Source: Pedobacter namyangjuensis (lineage in GTDB: Bacteria; Bacteroidota; Bacteroidia; Sphingobacteriales; Sphingobacteriaceae). From it: DNA of 64,000 nucleotides. The stretch spans positions 1-64,000 of the forward strand of contig NZ_QMHQ01000004.1 in assembly GCF_003313325.1 (NCBI RefSeq), in the 5' to 3' direction. Numbering within the stretch: the stretch's first letter is position 1; each line of letters begins with the position of its first letter. Under the pieces are notes generated by a model that saw only the letters and a list, made by a program, of their open reading frames with translations, searched no databases and had not been told where the DNA came from. This document shows positions 1 through 7,618 of this stretch, one piece after another. The translations under genes were made by a program, and so were the position numbers.

Positions 1-15
1 CTCCGAAGCGGGATG

Positions 16-46
16 CAAAGGTAGCAAAAAAACATGTCCGAACAAA
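16..46 (-). promoter_or_regulatory. Bacteroidetes sigma-A type promoter firing leftwards
   Basis: On the minus strand there is a -33 TTTG (43-46), a 19-base spacer and a -7 TACCTTTG (16-23), a near-ideal match to the Bacteroidetes consensus TTTG-N19-TAnnTTTG. The initiation site would be near base 9-10, followed by a GC-rich stretch, so the transcribed gene lies outside the window to the left. Promoters of this quality often serve stable RNA or ribosomal genes; that last point is inference. Confidence 0.7.
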
Positions 47-650
47 CAAACACAGGAATTGTTTCGAAGGGAACGCGTAATATGCTGGCCGACAGCGTAA
101 AAAAATTGCCCAACGGAGCAAGCGATAGTTGTTAAGCAATAACAGATATATCAATACAATAGATAAATTAAGATATGATAAGAATTTTATACTCCTAATA
201 TTTGCTATTCATAGTATATATAAAATGAAATGTCTGCAAATAAAATATCTAAAGTATTCTTTAACGGAACAATTTCTACATAAAAAATTGCCAAAAAAAC
301 GGGAGAGCCTAAACTTTATAAAATAGATAGTTTTTGTCTACCTAACGCTTTTAAGTACGTAGTGACAACAACCCGCTGTTAAAATTTATTAGTTTATATT
401 ATTTGTTAAATTAATTTCAGCTAAAATTATTTGCATAAAGAATTCAACTACATATATATACTATATAGAATTTAAAAGTTCGCACATAGCTAGAGAGTAG
501 TCTATGAGATGAAGATGCGTTGATATGTAAGGTGATTGACTGTATACTAGGATTGGATTGGCTCTGAAAATTTGCCATTTAGACAAACCGCTGTAATTAG
601 GCCCGGTGGAAGCGAAAATACTTTGCCAAAGTTAACGCTGGCATTAGCAT

Positions 651-687
651 AGCACATACGGCAAAGATTGTAGCGGACGACGGGACT
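651..687 (+). repeat. Dispersed intergenic repeat, copy E (partial)
   Basis: The segment contains CACATACGGCAAAG, TTGTAGCGGA and CGGGACT in the same order as the related copies at 26664-26725 and 54041-54106. Only the GCGGGACT-side half is recognisable; the ACCCGA end has decayed. It ends about 34 bases beyond the stop codon of the convergent CoA-binding gene. Confidence 0.45.
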
Positions 688-720
688 GTCGTTGCCAAAC
701 GCCACGTCACCACAACCTAC

Positions 721-1080
721 TTAATATTGACCAATGCTTAACAAAACCAATGTGCAGGCCTGAACAGGCTCTATGTTATGCTGATCTAACATCTTTTCGA
801 ATTCGTAATTTTCTGTGCCAGGGTTAAATATAACCCGCTTAGGTTTTGTTTCAAGTATATAGTCGTAATAGGACGGTTGCAAATCGGGACCTATATATAA
901 GGTTACCGTATCTATATCTGTAAAAGGCTGAGCAGGTTTTTGAATTTTTACGCCTGCAACCTCGCCCTGCTTGATACCTATATTAACTATGTCATGTCCT
1001 TTAGCGGTTAACATGTGCGCCGCTCTGTAAGCGTATCTATCTGCGTTTGGAGTTGCTCCGATTATTAAAGTCTTTTTCAT
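721..1080 (-). CDS. CoA-binding domain protein (CoA_binding_2 family)
   Basis: A 119-residue single-domain protein that fits the CoA_binding_2 family: a small Rossmann-type fold with N-terminal glycine-containing loop (LIIGATPNADRYAYRAA, residues 5-21), a central YIGPDLQPSYY strand-turn and a late VIFNPGTENYEFE segment, all typical of these stand-alone YccU-like proteins. The family binds acyl-CoA or nucleotide; the physiological role of the single-domain forms is not established. It lies downstream of the FAD dehydrogenase on the same strand with a 68-base gap, so the two may be cotranscribed. No signal peptide, so cytoplasmic. Confidence 0.8.
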   Translation of the reverse strand: MKKTLIIGATPNADRYAYRAAHMLTAKGHDIVNIGIKQGEVAGVKIQKPAQPFTDIDTVTLYIGPDLQPSYYDYILETKPKRVIFNPGTENYEFEKMLDQHNIEPVQACTLVLLSIGQY

Positions 1081-1148
1081 TCTATAGAAATTGATTGGGC
1101 AGAATTGAACAATGATACATAAACTGCTTAATAAAGAAACAGCCTAGT

Positions 1149-2690
1149 TTAAATTTTGTTTAGGATTGCATTGGCACAATTAACGCCATCTATAGCGGCG
1201 GATACAATTCCTCCGGCATAACCAGCTCCTTCGGCACAGGGATACAAACCGCGAACCTGTGGGTGTTGGAATGTCTCTTTATCTCGTGGGATACGAACCG
1301 GGGATGATGTACGACTTTCGACACCGACTAAAACTGCATCGTTAGAATAGTAGCCTTTCATTTTTCTTCCGAATAATGGCAAGGCAGCTTTTAAGCTAGA
1401 TGCCACAAAATCTGGAAGAATATCTTCTAGCATAGCGCTTTTTGTGCCTGGTAAATATGAATTCTTTGGTAAATCTGCCGACAATCTTCCTTCTACAAAA
1501 TCTACCATTCGTTGTGCAGGCGCTACGAGATTGCCGCCACCAACTTGAAAAGCTTTCTTTTCTATACTATTTTGAAAATCTAGCATTCTTAATGGGTCTG
1601 TTCCAGGAACATCATCTAAAGTTATTTGAACTACCGTACCCGAATTAGCAAATGGGTTATTTCTTTTAGATGGGGACCATCCGTTTACTACAATTTCATT
1701 TAAATCTGTAGCGCATGGTGCAATTATCCCCCCTGGGCACATACAAAAAGAAAATACGCCACGGGTTTTTACCTGCTCCACCATGCTGTAATATGCCGGC
1801 GGAAGAAACTCTGAACGAATATCGCAATGATATTGTGCGCTGTCTATAATCTGTTGGGGGTGCTCTATCCTAACGCCTAAAGCGAATGGTTTTGCTTCTA
1901 AAAGGATATTTTTTTTGTGCAGGAGCTCATATATGTCTCTAGCGGAATGTCCGGTAGCTAAAATGACGTCATCAGCTAAAAGTTCTTGTTGGTTGTTTAC
2001 TACGATACCTTTTATTTTGTCATTTTCGATAATGAAATCGGTTAGTTTAGCATCAAACAATACCTGCCCGCCGGCTTTTATAATGGTTTCTCTTATTGCA
2101 GTTATAATATGCGGGAGTTTGTTTGTACCAATATGCGGACGTGCGTCGATAAGAATATCTTCGTCGGCACCATGTTGTACAAAAATTTGCAACACCTTAT
2201 TTATATCACCTCGTTTGTTGGAACGCGTATAGAGCTTGCCATCTGAATATGTACCCGCACCACCTTCGCCGTAACAATAATTAGATTCTGTATTAACCAA
2301 ACCTTGCTTGTTAATTGCAGCCAAATCTCTACGACGCTGTTTTACGTCTTTGCCACGTTCTACCACTATAGGTTTTAAGCCAATTTCTATACATTGCAAA
2401 GCGGCAAACAAACCGGCTGGACCAGCACCAACTATAATAACAGCTTTTTTATCTGCTACTGATGGATAAATTGAGGCTGATGCTAATTCTGGAGCAGGCT
2501 CGTTTATATACACTCGCACCTGCAACCTGTAAATTACCTTGCGTGAACGAGCATCTATAGAACGTTTTAATATTTTGAAAGAATTGATACTTTTTAAATC
2601 AGCTTTTAGCGCTTTAGCTATATTTTGAAGAATCAACTGCTGGTTAGCAACATCTTCTGGTGCAAGGGTAATTTCTATATCTTTTTGCAT
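1149..2690 (-). CDS. FAD-dependent dehydrogenase (COG2509-like)
   Basis: A 513-residue cytoplasmic flavoprotein of the uncharacterised COG2509 family. After an N-terminal domain of about 85 residues comes the dinucleotide-binding motif VGAGPAGLFAAL, then VVERGKDVKQRRRD. A CYGEGGAGTYSDGKL segment and CMCPGGIIAPCAT supply the family's cysteine/glycine-rich loops, and the C-terminal CAEGAGYAGGI is the second FAD contact. The frame is open 11 codons further upstream (to 2723), but I choose the ATG at 2690: a -7 element (2721-2728) overlaps the upstream ATG, and MQKDIEITL matches the usual N-terminus. Substrate unknown. Transcribed towards the CoA-binding gene. Confidence 0.85.
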   Translation of the reverse strand: MQKDIEITLAPEDVANQQLILQNIAKALKADLKSINSFKILKRSIDARSRKVIYRLQVRVYINEPAPELASASIYPSVADKKAVIIVGAGPAGLFAALQCIEIGLKPIVVERGKDVKQRRRDLAAINKQGLVNTESNYCYGEGGAGTYSDGKLYTRSNKRGDINKVLQIFVQHGADEDILIDARPHIGTNKLPHIITAIRETIIKAGGQVLFDAKLTDFIIENDKIKGIVVNNQQELLADDVILATGHSARDIYELLHKKNILLEAKPFALGVRIEHPQQIIDSAQYHCDIRSEFLPPAYYSMVEQVKTRGVFSFCMCPGGIIAPCATDLNEIVVNGWSPSKRNNPFANSGTVVQITLDDVPGTDPLRMLDFQNSIEKKAFQVGGGNLVAPAQRMVDFVEGRLSADLPKNSYLPGTKSAMLEDILPDFVASSLKAALPLFGRKMKGYYSNDAVLVGVESRTSSPVRIPRDKETFQHPQVRGLYPCAEGAGYAGGIVSAAIDGVNCANAILNKI

Positions 2691-2720
2691 AATGGATGTC
2701 AAGTTTTTATCTCGAAACTG

Positions 2721-2728
2721 CAAATTTA
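2721..2728 (-). promoter_or_regulatory. -7 promoter element of the FAD dehydrogenase gene
   Basis: TAAATTTG on the minus strand matches TAnnTTTG exactly and lies 31 bases upstream of the chosen ATG at 2690. No clear -33 TTTG at the expected spacing. It argues against the in-frame ATG at 2723, which it overlaps. Confidence 0.45.
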
Positions 2729-2876
2729 ACGATTAGAGTTGTAAGTTATAGGTATTAAGTTGTAAGTTTATTGAACAAACAGTGGCAAGATGTCAGTTTT
2801 TTGTCTGTTTTAGTAACAAGGCACAAGTATTGCTATCTAATTTGAAATTAACCTTAAAAAAACAAATAAATTAAAG

Positions 2877-3461
2877 ATGAAAAAAATAGTTTTAGGAGTA
2901 GTAGCTCTGATAGTTGTGATAACTGCAATTAGTAGTTGTAATGGTTACAACAACCTGGTTTCGTTAGATGAAACGGTAAAAAATAAATGGAGTAATGTTG
3001 AAACACAATACCAACGCCGTTCTGACCTAATACCAAACTTGGTAAGTACCGTAAAAGGGGCTGCTAAATTTGAGCAAGGAACCCTAACTGCAGTTATTGA
3101 AGCTAGGGCAAGTGCAAGCAAAATAACTATAGATCCTGATAAATTAAATGCTGAAAATATAGAGAAATACCAACAAGCTCAAGGTCAAATTACCCAAGCT
3201 TTAGGTAAGTTGATGGTTTTAACCGAAAACTATCCAGATTTGAAAGCTACCCAACAATTTAGCGACTTATCTGCACAATTGGAAGGTACAGAAAACAGAA
3301 TTACAGTAGCACGTAAGGATTTTAACGAATCGGTTTTAACTTTTAACACCAAAGTAAGATCGTTCCCAACTAATTTAACGGCTGGTATTTTCGGATTTTC
3401 TCCTAAGGCATCATTCCAAGCTGATGCAGGTTCACAAAATGCTCCGAAAGTAGAATTTTAA
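2877..3461 (+). CDS. LemA family protein
   Basis: A 194-residue LemA protein. An N-terminal hydrophobic anchor (residues 4-20) leads to a Cys in ISSCNGYN, then the family core YNNLVSLDETVKNKWSNVETQYQRRSDLIPNLV, a run of amphipathic helices, and the late signature ENRITVARKDFNE and VRSFPTNLTAGIFGF. Length is normal for the family. LemA proteins are membrane-anchored helical bundles with the bulk outside the cytoplasm; the precise function is unknown. The two TPM-domain genes follow on the same strand, an association common in Bacteroidota and other bacteria. A hairpin with a T-rich tail separates it from them, so expression may step down after lemA. Confidence 0.92.
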   Translation: MKKIVLGVVALIVVITAISSCNGYNNLVSLDETVKNKWSNVETQYQRRSDLIPNLVSTVKGAAKFEQGTLTAVIEARASASKITIDPDKLNAENIEKYQQAQGQITQALGKLMVLTENYPDLKATQQFSDLSAQLEGTENRITVARKDFNESVLTFNTKVRSFPTNLTAGIFGFSPKASFQADAGSQNAPKVEF

Positions 3462-3476
3462 TTAAATTTATAAAGC

Positions 3477-3520
3477 AAGGGTAATGTTTGTTTGTTTTAA
3501 ACACGCATTACCCTTTATTT
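3477..3520 (+). terminator. Hairpin terminator/attenuator after the LemA gene
   Basis: AAGGGTAATG (3477-3486) pairs perfectly with CATTACCCTT (3506-3515) across a 19-base loop and is followed by TATTT. It lies between the LemA gene and the first TPM gene, which start only 72 bases apart, so it may be a partial terminator. Confidence 0.6.
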
Positions 3521-3533
3521 TTACCACAAAATA

Positions 3534-3977
3534 ATGTCTATATTTAGTACAGAAGAGCAAGAGCAAATTGCAAATGCAATTGCAGAAGCCGAAAAAGCAA
3601 CTAGCGGAGAGATAAGAATTGCCATTGACAAACATTGCCATGGCGGAGCATTTGAGAAAGCAGCTGCTTATTTTACAGAGCTTGGAATGGATAAAACATC
3701 TGCACATAATGGTGTTTTAATTTATTTGGCTTACGAAGACCACAAGTTTGCCATCATTGGCGATAGCGGGATAAATAAAGTTGTACCTGAAGATTTTTGG
3801 GAAACTACACAAGTGGCTATGAAAGCTCATTTTTCATCTGGAAATTTAGCACAGGGCATAATTGCTGGTGTTTCTTTAGCTGGAGAAAAGCTAGCGCTTT
3901 ACTTTCCTTACCAAAATGGCGATGTAAACGAGTTGCCAAATGAAATTGTTTACATGTACAAAAACCAAGCAAATTAA
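3534..3977 (+). CDS. TPM domain protein, soluble short form
   Basis: A 147-residue protein consisting almost entirely of one TPM (TLP18.3/Psb32/MOLO-1) domain, without signal peptide or membrane helix. Typical family landmarks are EKATSGEIRIAI, the HNGVLIYLAYEDHKFAIIGDSGINK strand-turn-strand and the C-terminal GNLAQGIIAGVSLAGEKL helix. TPM domains have been linked to phosphatase-like or structural roles; no catalytic site can be claimed from sequence. It lies between a LemA gene and a second, membrane-anchored TPM gene (3-base gap), so the three very likely act together, the short one on the cytoplasmic side. The last point is inference. Confidence 0.87.
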   Translation: MSIFSTEEQEQIANAIAEAEKATSGEIRIAIDKHCHGGAFEKAAAYFTELGMDKTSAHNGVLIYLAYEDHKFAIIGDSGINKVVPEDFWETTQVAMKAHFSSGNLAQGIIAGVSLAGEKLALYFPYQNGDVNELPNEIVYMYKNQAN

Positions 3978-3980
3978 CAG

Positions 3981-4757
3981 ATGAAGAAAATAATCATCTT
4001 AATCCTATCCGTACTCTGTTTACAGCTTGGTTATGCTCAAGAATTTCCGGAGAAACCGAATACGTTGGTAAACGATTATACCAATACGCTTACTGAAGAA
4101 CAGAAAGGTAATTTGGAGCGCAAACTTGTAGCTTTTGATGACTCTACCTCAAACCAGATTTCTGTCGTGATAATGAAATCGGTCGGCGAGTATGACATTA
4201 ACGAATACACTTTAGAACTGGGGAGAAAATGGGGTATCGGTAGCGGAAAGAAAAATAACGGTGTAATTTTGTTGGTTGCCATAGGCGATAGAAAGCTGTC
4301 TATACAAACCGGCTACGGCCTGGAAGGCGCTTTACCAGACATCTACACTAAAAGAATTATTGAGAACGACATTAAACCCCTTTTTAAAGAAGGCAATTAT
4401 TACGCTGGTATTGATGAAGGAACAAACTCCATCATATCCTTAGTAAAAGGCGAATACAAAAACGACAATCCAAAAGTTAAACAAAAGGGAAGTAAAGGAA
4501 TGTCTGGTGCTATTGTGATCATCATCATTATAATTATCGTAATTATTTTACGAAAAGGCGGTGGCGGTGGCGGTAGTGAGGTTATTGGTGGACGAGGTGT
4601 TGCCGATGCATTATTCTGGAGCATGCTTTTAGGCGGAGGAAGAAATTCTGGTGGTGGCGGATTTGGCGGAGGCTTTGGAGGCGGAAGTAGTGGTGGCGGT
4701 TTTGGAGGTTTTGGAGGCGGAAGTTTTGGCGGTGGCGGAAGTAGCGGAAGCTGGTAA
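3981..4757 (+). CDS. TPM domain protein with Gly-rich tail (YgcG-like)
   Basis: A 258-residue protein: a signal peptide ending GYAQ (residues 1-19), a TPM domain (about 27-150) with VVIMKSVGEYDINEYTLEL, GKKNNGVILLVA and RKLSIQTGYGLEG, a membrane helix made almost only of isoleucine and valine (about 177-192), a basic turn, and a tail after about residue 195 that is more than half glycine with serine and phenylalanine. This is the classic YgcG architecture and places the TPM domain in the periplasm. It directly follows the soluble TPM gene and closes the LemA/TPM cluster. The Gly-rich tail is encoded by short GGN repeats (4556-4754), a likely site of length variation. Confidence 0.9.
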   Translation: MKKIIILILSVLCLQLGYAQEFPEKPNTLVNDYTNTLTEEQKGNLERKLVAFDDSTSNQISVVIMKSVGEYDINEYTLELGRKWGIGSGKKNNGVILLVAIGDRKLSIQTGYGLEGALPDIYTKRIIENDIKPLFKEGNYYAGIDEGTNSIISLVKGEYKNDNPKVKQKGSKGMSGAIVIIIIIIIVIILRKGGGGGGSEVIGGRGVADALFWSMLLGGGRNSGGGGFGGGFGGGSSGGGFGGFGGGSFGGGGSSGSW

Positions 4758-4815
4758 AGACAATCACGATTTAAACTTTAAACTCAACCTTGTTCAAGAA
4801 TTTAACCTTAATGGA

Positions 4816-5208
4816 ATGTATAGAAAAGATCTCATTACTGCAGAAATAGAAAAATTGGCGCAAGTGCTTGCAAAAATCATGGGTTTAAAAATCGAATTAA
4901 AACTTGAAGAAGCTGATGCACTTTTTAAAGAAACACTTGCTAAATCATTCGGCTTAGATAGCAAATTACTTACCGAACCTAACACTTCGGAATTTGAAAA
5001 ATGGCTTTCCCAATCCGAGTTAAATGCTGAACACCTGAATTCTCTTAGTGATTTTATATTCAGTCAGCTAGATTTCGAGAACAATATCATCCCGTCGCAA
5101 TTGATGGCCCAGAAACTCAATTTTGTTTACAAAAAGCTTGTAGACGACTTTCAGACCGTTCATTTAATAAATATGGGAAGGCAAAAATACATTGAGCAAT
5201 ATATTTAG
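4816..5208 (+). CDS. Conserved hypothetical protein, helical
   Basis: A 130-residue protein beginning MYRKDLITAEIEKLAQVLAKI. The same frame stays open back through the Gly-rich tail of the previous gene, where it would code for an implausible Ala/Val/Glu repeat, so the ATG at 4816 is chosen. It looks all-helical, without signal peptide, motif or cysteine. The opening resembles small proteins of unknown function (DUF6483-like) by pattern only. It starts 58 bases after the TPM gene and precedes the Nudix gene by 38 bases, so it is probably in one transcript with them. Function unknown. Confidence 0.7.
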   Translation: MYRKDLITAEIEKLAQVLAKIMGLKIELKLEEADALFKETLAKSFGLDSKLLTEPNTSEFEKWLSQSELNAEHLNSLSDFIFSQLDFENNIIPSQLMAQKLNFVYKKLVDDFQTVHLINMGRQKYIEQYI

Positions 5209-5246
5209 ATAAAGGAGCAAAGAACAAAGATTAAAGACTTGTATAA

Positions 5247-5786
5247 ATGGAGATTTTAAAGTGGCAAAAACTTGCCTCGAAATATTTAGTTAAGGAAAGA
5301 TGGGCTACACTTAGAGTAGATACGTGTAAGTTACCTAACGGAGCCGTTAAGGATGATTACTACGTTTTAGAATATCCGAATTGGGTAAATGCTGTTGCGT
5401 TAACTAAAGAAAACCAGTTAATATTGGTAAGGCAATATCGCTTTGCAGCAGAAATAATTTCTTTAGAAGTGCCAGGGGGAGTGATTGACGACGGAGAAGA
5501 TCCGGAAACAGCAATTGTGAGGGAATTAATTGAGGAAACTGGTTATACTTTTGAGAGTTGTGAGCAAATTGCGGTGCTTTATCCGAATCCTGCAACATCA
5601 ACCAATAAAACATTTACCTATTTATTAAAAGGCGGTGTTAAAACGCATGAACAGCATTTAGATGAGCATGAGATTTTAAATGTTGAACTTTACAGCATTG
5701 ATGAAGTTAAACAGCTTTTAAAAGATAATAAAATTGAACAATCCTTACATGCGGCTGCATTATTCTACGGGCTGTTGCATTTGTAG
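5247..5786 (+). CDS. Nudix hydrolase, ADP-ribose pyrophosphatase type
   Basis: A 179-residue protein carrying a complete Nudix box: G-VIDDG-E-DPETAIV-REL-I-EE-T-G, matching GX5EX7REUXEEXGU. The metal-binding glutamates of REL-x-EE are intact. The preceding LILVRQYRFAAEIISLEVPGG segment is typical of ADP-sugar pyrophosphatases (NudF/ADPRase subgroup) and gives the substrate guess of ADP-ribose or a related nucleoside diphosphate sugar; the exact substrate cannot be read from sequence. Cytoplasmic. Last gene of the rightward run before the convergent dnaA, from which it is separated by two hairpin terminators. Confidence 0.88.
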   Translation: MEILKWQKLASKYLVKERWATLRVDTCKLPNGAVKDDYYVLEYPNWVNAVALTKENQLILVRQYRFAAEIISLEVPGGVIDDGEDPETAIVRELIEETGYTFESCEQIAVLYPNPATSTNKTFTYLLKGGVKTHEQHLDEHEILNVELYSIDEVKQLLKDNKIEQSLHAAALFYGLLHL

Positions 5787-5799
5787 AAAATCATAAAAC

Positions 5800-5837
5800 T
5801 AAAAAGGCCATTTTTGATTAATCAAAATGGCCTTTTT
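5800..5837 (+). terminator. Terminator of the Nudix gene, bidirectional in form
   Basis: A long near-palindrome: AAAAAGGCCATTTTTGATT pairs with AATCAAAATGGCCTTTTTT with one unpaired base. The T-run on the plus strand ends Nudix transcription. It begins 14 bases after the stop codon. Confidence 0.8.
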
Positions 5838-5898
5838 TATATCTCTTCCGTCGACTAAAGTCGACGGCAATGAAAAGTAAATTCGAAAGATTATACTT

Positions 5899-5940
5899 AT
5901 AAAAAAGTCCTGACTTGGAAACCAAATCAGGACTTTAATT
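5899..5940 (-). terminator. Terminator of dnaA
   Basis: AAAGTCCTGA (5904-5913) pairs with TCAGGACTTT (5927-5936) around a 13-base loop. On the minus strand the stem is followed by further T residues, as expected for intrinsic termination 54 bases after the dnaA stop codon. Confidence 0.78.
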
Positions 5941-5993
5941 TTTTTCTAAACAAATAGGATTTATATTTTTTGCTTCTTAATACCTCAAGAAAA

Positions 5994-7424
5994 TTAACTC
6001 ATTTTCAGTTTTTTCTGAATGTCGTTAACATAAGCTTTAAACTTCTTGTCTGTCTCAATCAAATCTTCTACAGTTTGGCAAGCATAAATTACTGTAGAGT
6101 GATCTCTACCACCAAAAAATGCGCCTATAGTTTTTAGTGATGATTTCGTATGGCTTTTAGACAAATACATTGAAATTTGGCGAGCCTGTACAATTTCACG
6201 TTTGCGTGTTTGAGATTTAACCATATCAACCGGAACTTCAAAATACTCACAAACCAACTTCTGGATATATTCCATTGAGATTTCTTTCGAGGTATTTTTG
6301 ATAAAGTTCTTTAACATCTGCTTAGCCAAAGCCAAATCAATGTCTTTTTTGTTTAACGTAGATTGAGCCAATAATGAAACCATTGCTCCTTCTAACTCAC
6401 GCACATTATTGTCAATATTATGGGCTACGTATTCCACTACATCAGCTGGCAACTCAATACCATCGGCATACATTTTCTTTTTAAGGATAGCGATACGAAC
6501 CTCTAAATCCGGCACCTGTAAATCTGCAGACAATCCCCATTTAAAACGACTTAGCAATCTCTCTTCTAATCCAGCTAAATCTTTTGGTGCTTTATCTGAA
6601 GTTAAGATGACCTGTTTACCCGATTGGTGTAAGTGATTAAAAATGTGGAAGAAGATATCCTGCGTTTTTTCTTTACCTGCAAAGTTATGTACGTCATCCA
6701 TGATGATCACGTCCATTGCCTGATAGAAATTAACGAAATCGTTTATCGTGTTATTTTTTAACGAGTCTACAAATTGTTGGCAAAATTTTTCGCAAGAAAC
6801 GTAAATAACCAATTTATCTGGCATACTACGTTTTATCTCGTTACCAATGGCCTGCGACAAGTGTGTTTTACCCAATCCCACTCCACCGTAAATCATTAGC
6901 GGGTTAAAAGATGTGCCCCCTGGTTTAGCAGCTACAGCGTAACCGGCCGAACGAGCCAAGCGGTTACAATCTCCCTCTATATAATTATCAAAAGTATAAT
7001 TTGGATTTAACTGAGGATCTACATTCAGCTTTTTCAATCCTGGTATAATAAACGGGTTTTTAATATCCTTATTTATCGATACCGGAATTGGCATTGATTG
7101 CATTTTTGCTTCTGCCCCATTTCCGTTAGAGGGCATATTAGTTGTGTACGGCGAACCAGTGTTAGATGACTTATCAACAACGATATTATATTCTAATCTT
7201 CCTTCGTCTCCCAATTGCTTTTTTACCGTTTTACGTAGCAGACCAACATAGTGTTCTTCTAGCCATTCGTAAAAAAATAAACTAGGCACCTGGATGGTTA
7301 AAACTTTCCCTTCTAATTTAAGTGCTGATATCGGTTCGAACCAAGTCTTAAAACTTTGGTTCGGAATGTTATCCTTAATAATTTGAAGACAGTTCTTCCA
7401 TACTTCGGTACAAGTTTTTTCCAT
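5994..7424 (-). CDS. dnaA: Chromosomal replication initiator DnaA
   Basis: A 476-residue DnaA of normal length. Domain I begins with CTEVWKNCLQIIKDNIPNQSFKTWFEPI; a variable linker (about 90-130) follows. The AAA+ domain has Walker A GGVGLGKTHL and Walker B VIIMDDVHNF, sensor segment LTSDKAPKDL and the box VII-like LEERLLSRFKWG. Domain IV ends with the DNA-binding signature GRDHSTVIYACQTV. It binds DnaA boxes and opens oriC. dnaN and recF are not adjacent; the divergent-side neighbour is a mutase gene. The 194-base upstream gap holds three DnaA-box-like 9-mers, consistent with autoregulation or an origin. Confidence 0.98.
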   Translation of the reverse strand: MEKTCTEVWKNCLQIIKDNIPNQSFKTWFEPISALKLEGKVLTIQVPSLFFYEWLEEHYVGLLRKTVKKQLGDEGRLEYNIVVDKSSNTGSPYTTNMPSNGNGAEAKMQSMPIPVSINKDIKNPFIIPGLKKLNVDPQLNPNYTFDNYIEGDCNRLARSAGYAVAAKPGGTSFNPLMIYGGVGLGKTHLSQAIGNEIKRSMPDKLVIYVSCEKFCQQFVDSLKNNTINDFVNFYQAMDVIIMDDVHNFAGKEKTQDIFFHIFNHLHQSGKQVILTSDKAPKDLAGLEERLLSRFKWGLSADLQVPDLEVRIAILKKKMYADGIELPADVVEYVAHNIDNNVRELEGAMVSLLAQSTLNKKDIDLALAKQMLKNFIKNTSKEISMEYIQKLVCEYFEVPVDMVKSQTRKREIVQARQISMYLSKSHTKSSLKTIGAFFGGRDHSTVIYACQTVEDLIETDKKFKAYVNDIQKKLKMS

Positions 7425-7506
7425 TGTTATTCTTTAATTTGTTGGTTTTCAGTTCTTATAAGGGTATTACGGATGTCCCTTTTCGAGAGTTCGAATATTC
7501 AAAAAA

Positions 7507-7612
7507 TTATCAACATTTCACACAAAAATTTCATTTAATTCGTAACTACTTAACAAGCAATTATATATACCACTTAACCTCAATTTTTTATGTTGATAAC
7601 TATTTATTAACA
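7507..7612. promoter_or_regulatory. Cluster of DnaA-box-like 9-mers upstream of dnaA
   Basis: TTATCAACA on the plus strand at 7507-7515, its exact reverse complement TGTTGATAA at 7591-7599, and TTATTAACA at 7604-7612. The first two differ from the consensus TTATCCACA at one base, the third at two. They flank a very AT-rich stretch in the 194-base gap upstream of dnaA. This could be the dnaA autoregulatory region or part of oriC; sequence alone cannot separate the two. Confidence 0.5.
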
Positions 7613-7618
7613 CTGTTT

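Larger units (their letters stand above)
1..720. other. Intergenic region at left edge, no supported gene
   Basis: No convincing protein is seen in these 720 bases. The one longer reading frame (129-326) is lysine/isoleucine-rich and resembles AT-rich noise. The left end holds a leftward promoter (16-46). The right end (about 651-687) holds a diverged copy of the dispersed intergenic repeat found elsewhere in the window. The middle (about 130-480) is very AT-rich with no structure that I recognise. Confidence 0.6.

Noticed and set aside
50..62. CACAGGAATTG shared by the left edge and the flank of repeat copy D
   Set aside because: Eleven bases only, without the rest of the repeat; too short to claim a copy.
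129..326. A 65-codon open frame in the left intergenic region
   Set aside because: Lys/Ile-rich sequence from AT-rich DNA, no motif, no promoter or neighbour support.
4400..4767. Long antisense frames over the Gly-rich tail
   Set aside because: Proline/histidine-rich products of GGN repeats on the other strand, not real proteins.
4651..4815. Upstream extension of the 130-residue gene through the Gly-rich tail of the TPM gene
   Set aside because: It would encode an Ala/Val/Glu repeat read in another frame of GGN repeats; the ATG at 4816 gives a normal N-terminus.
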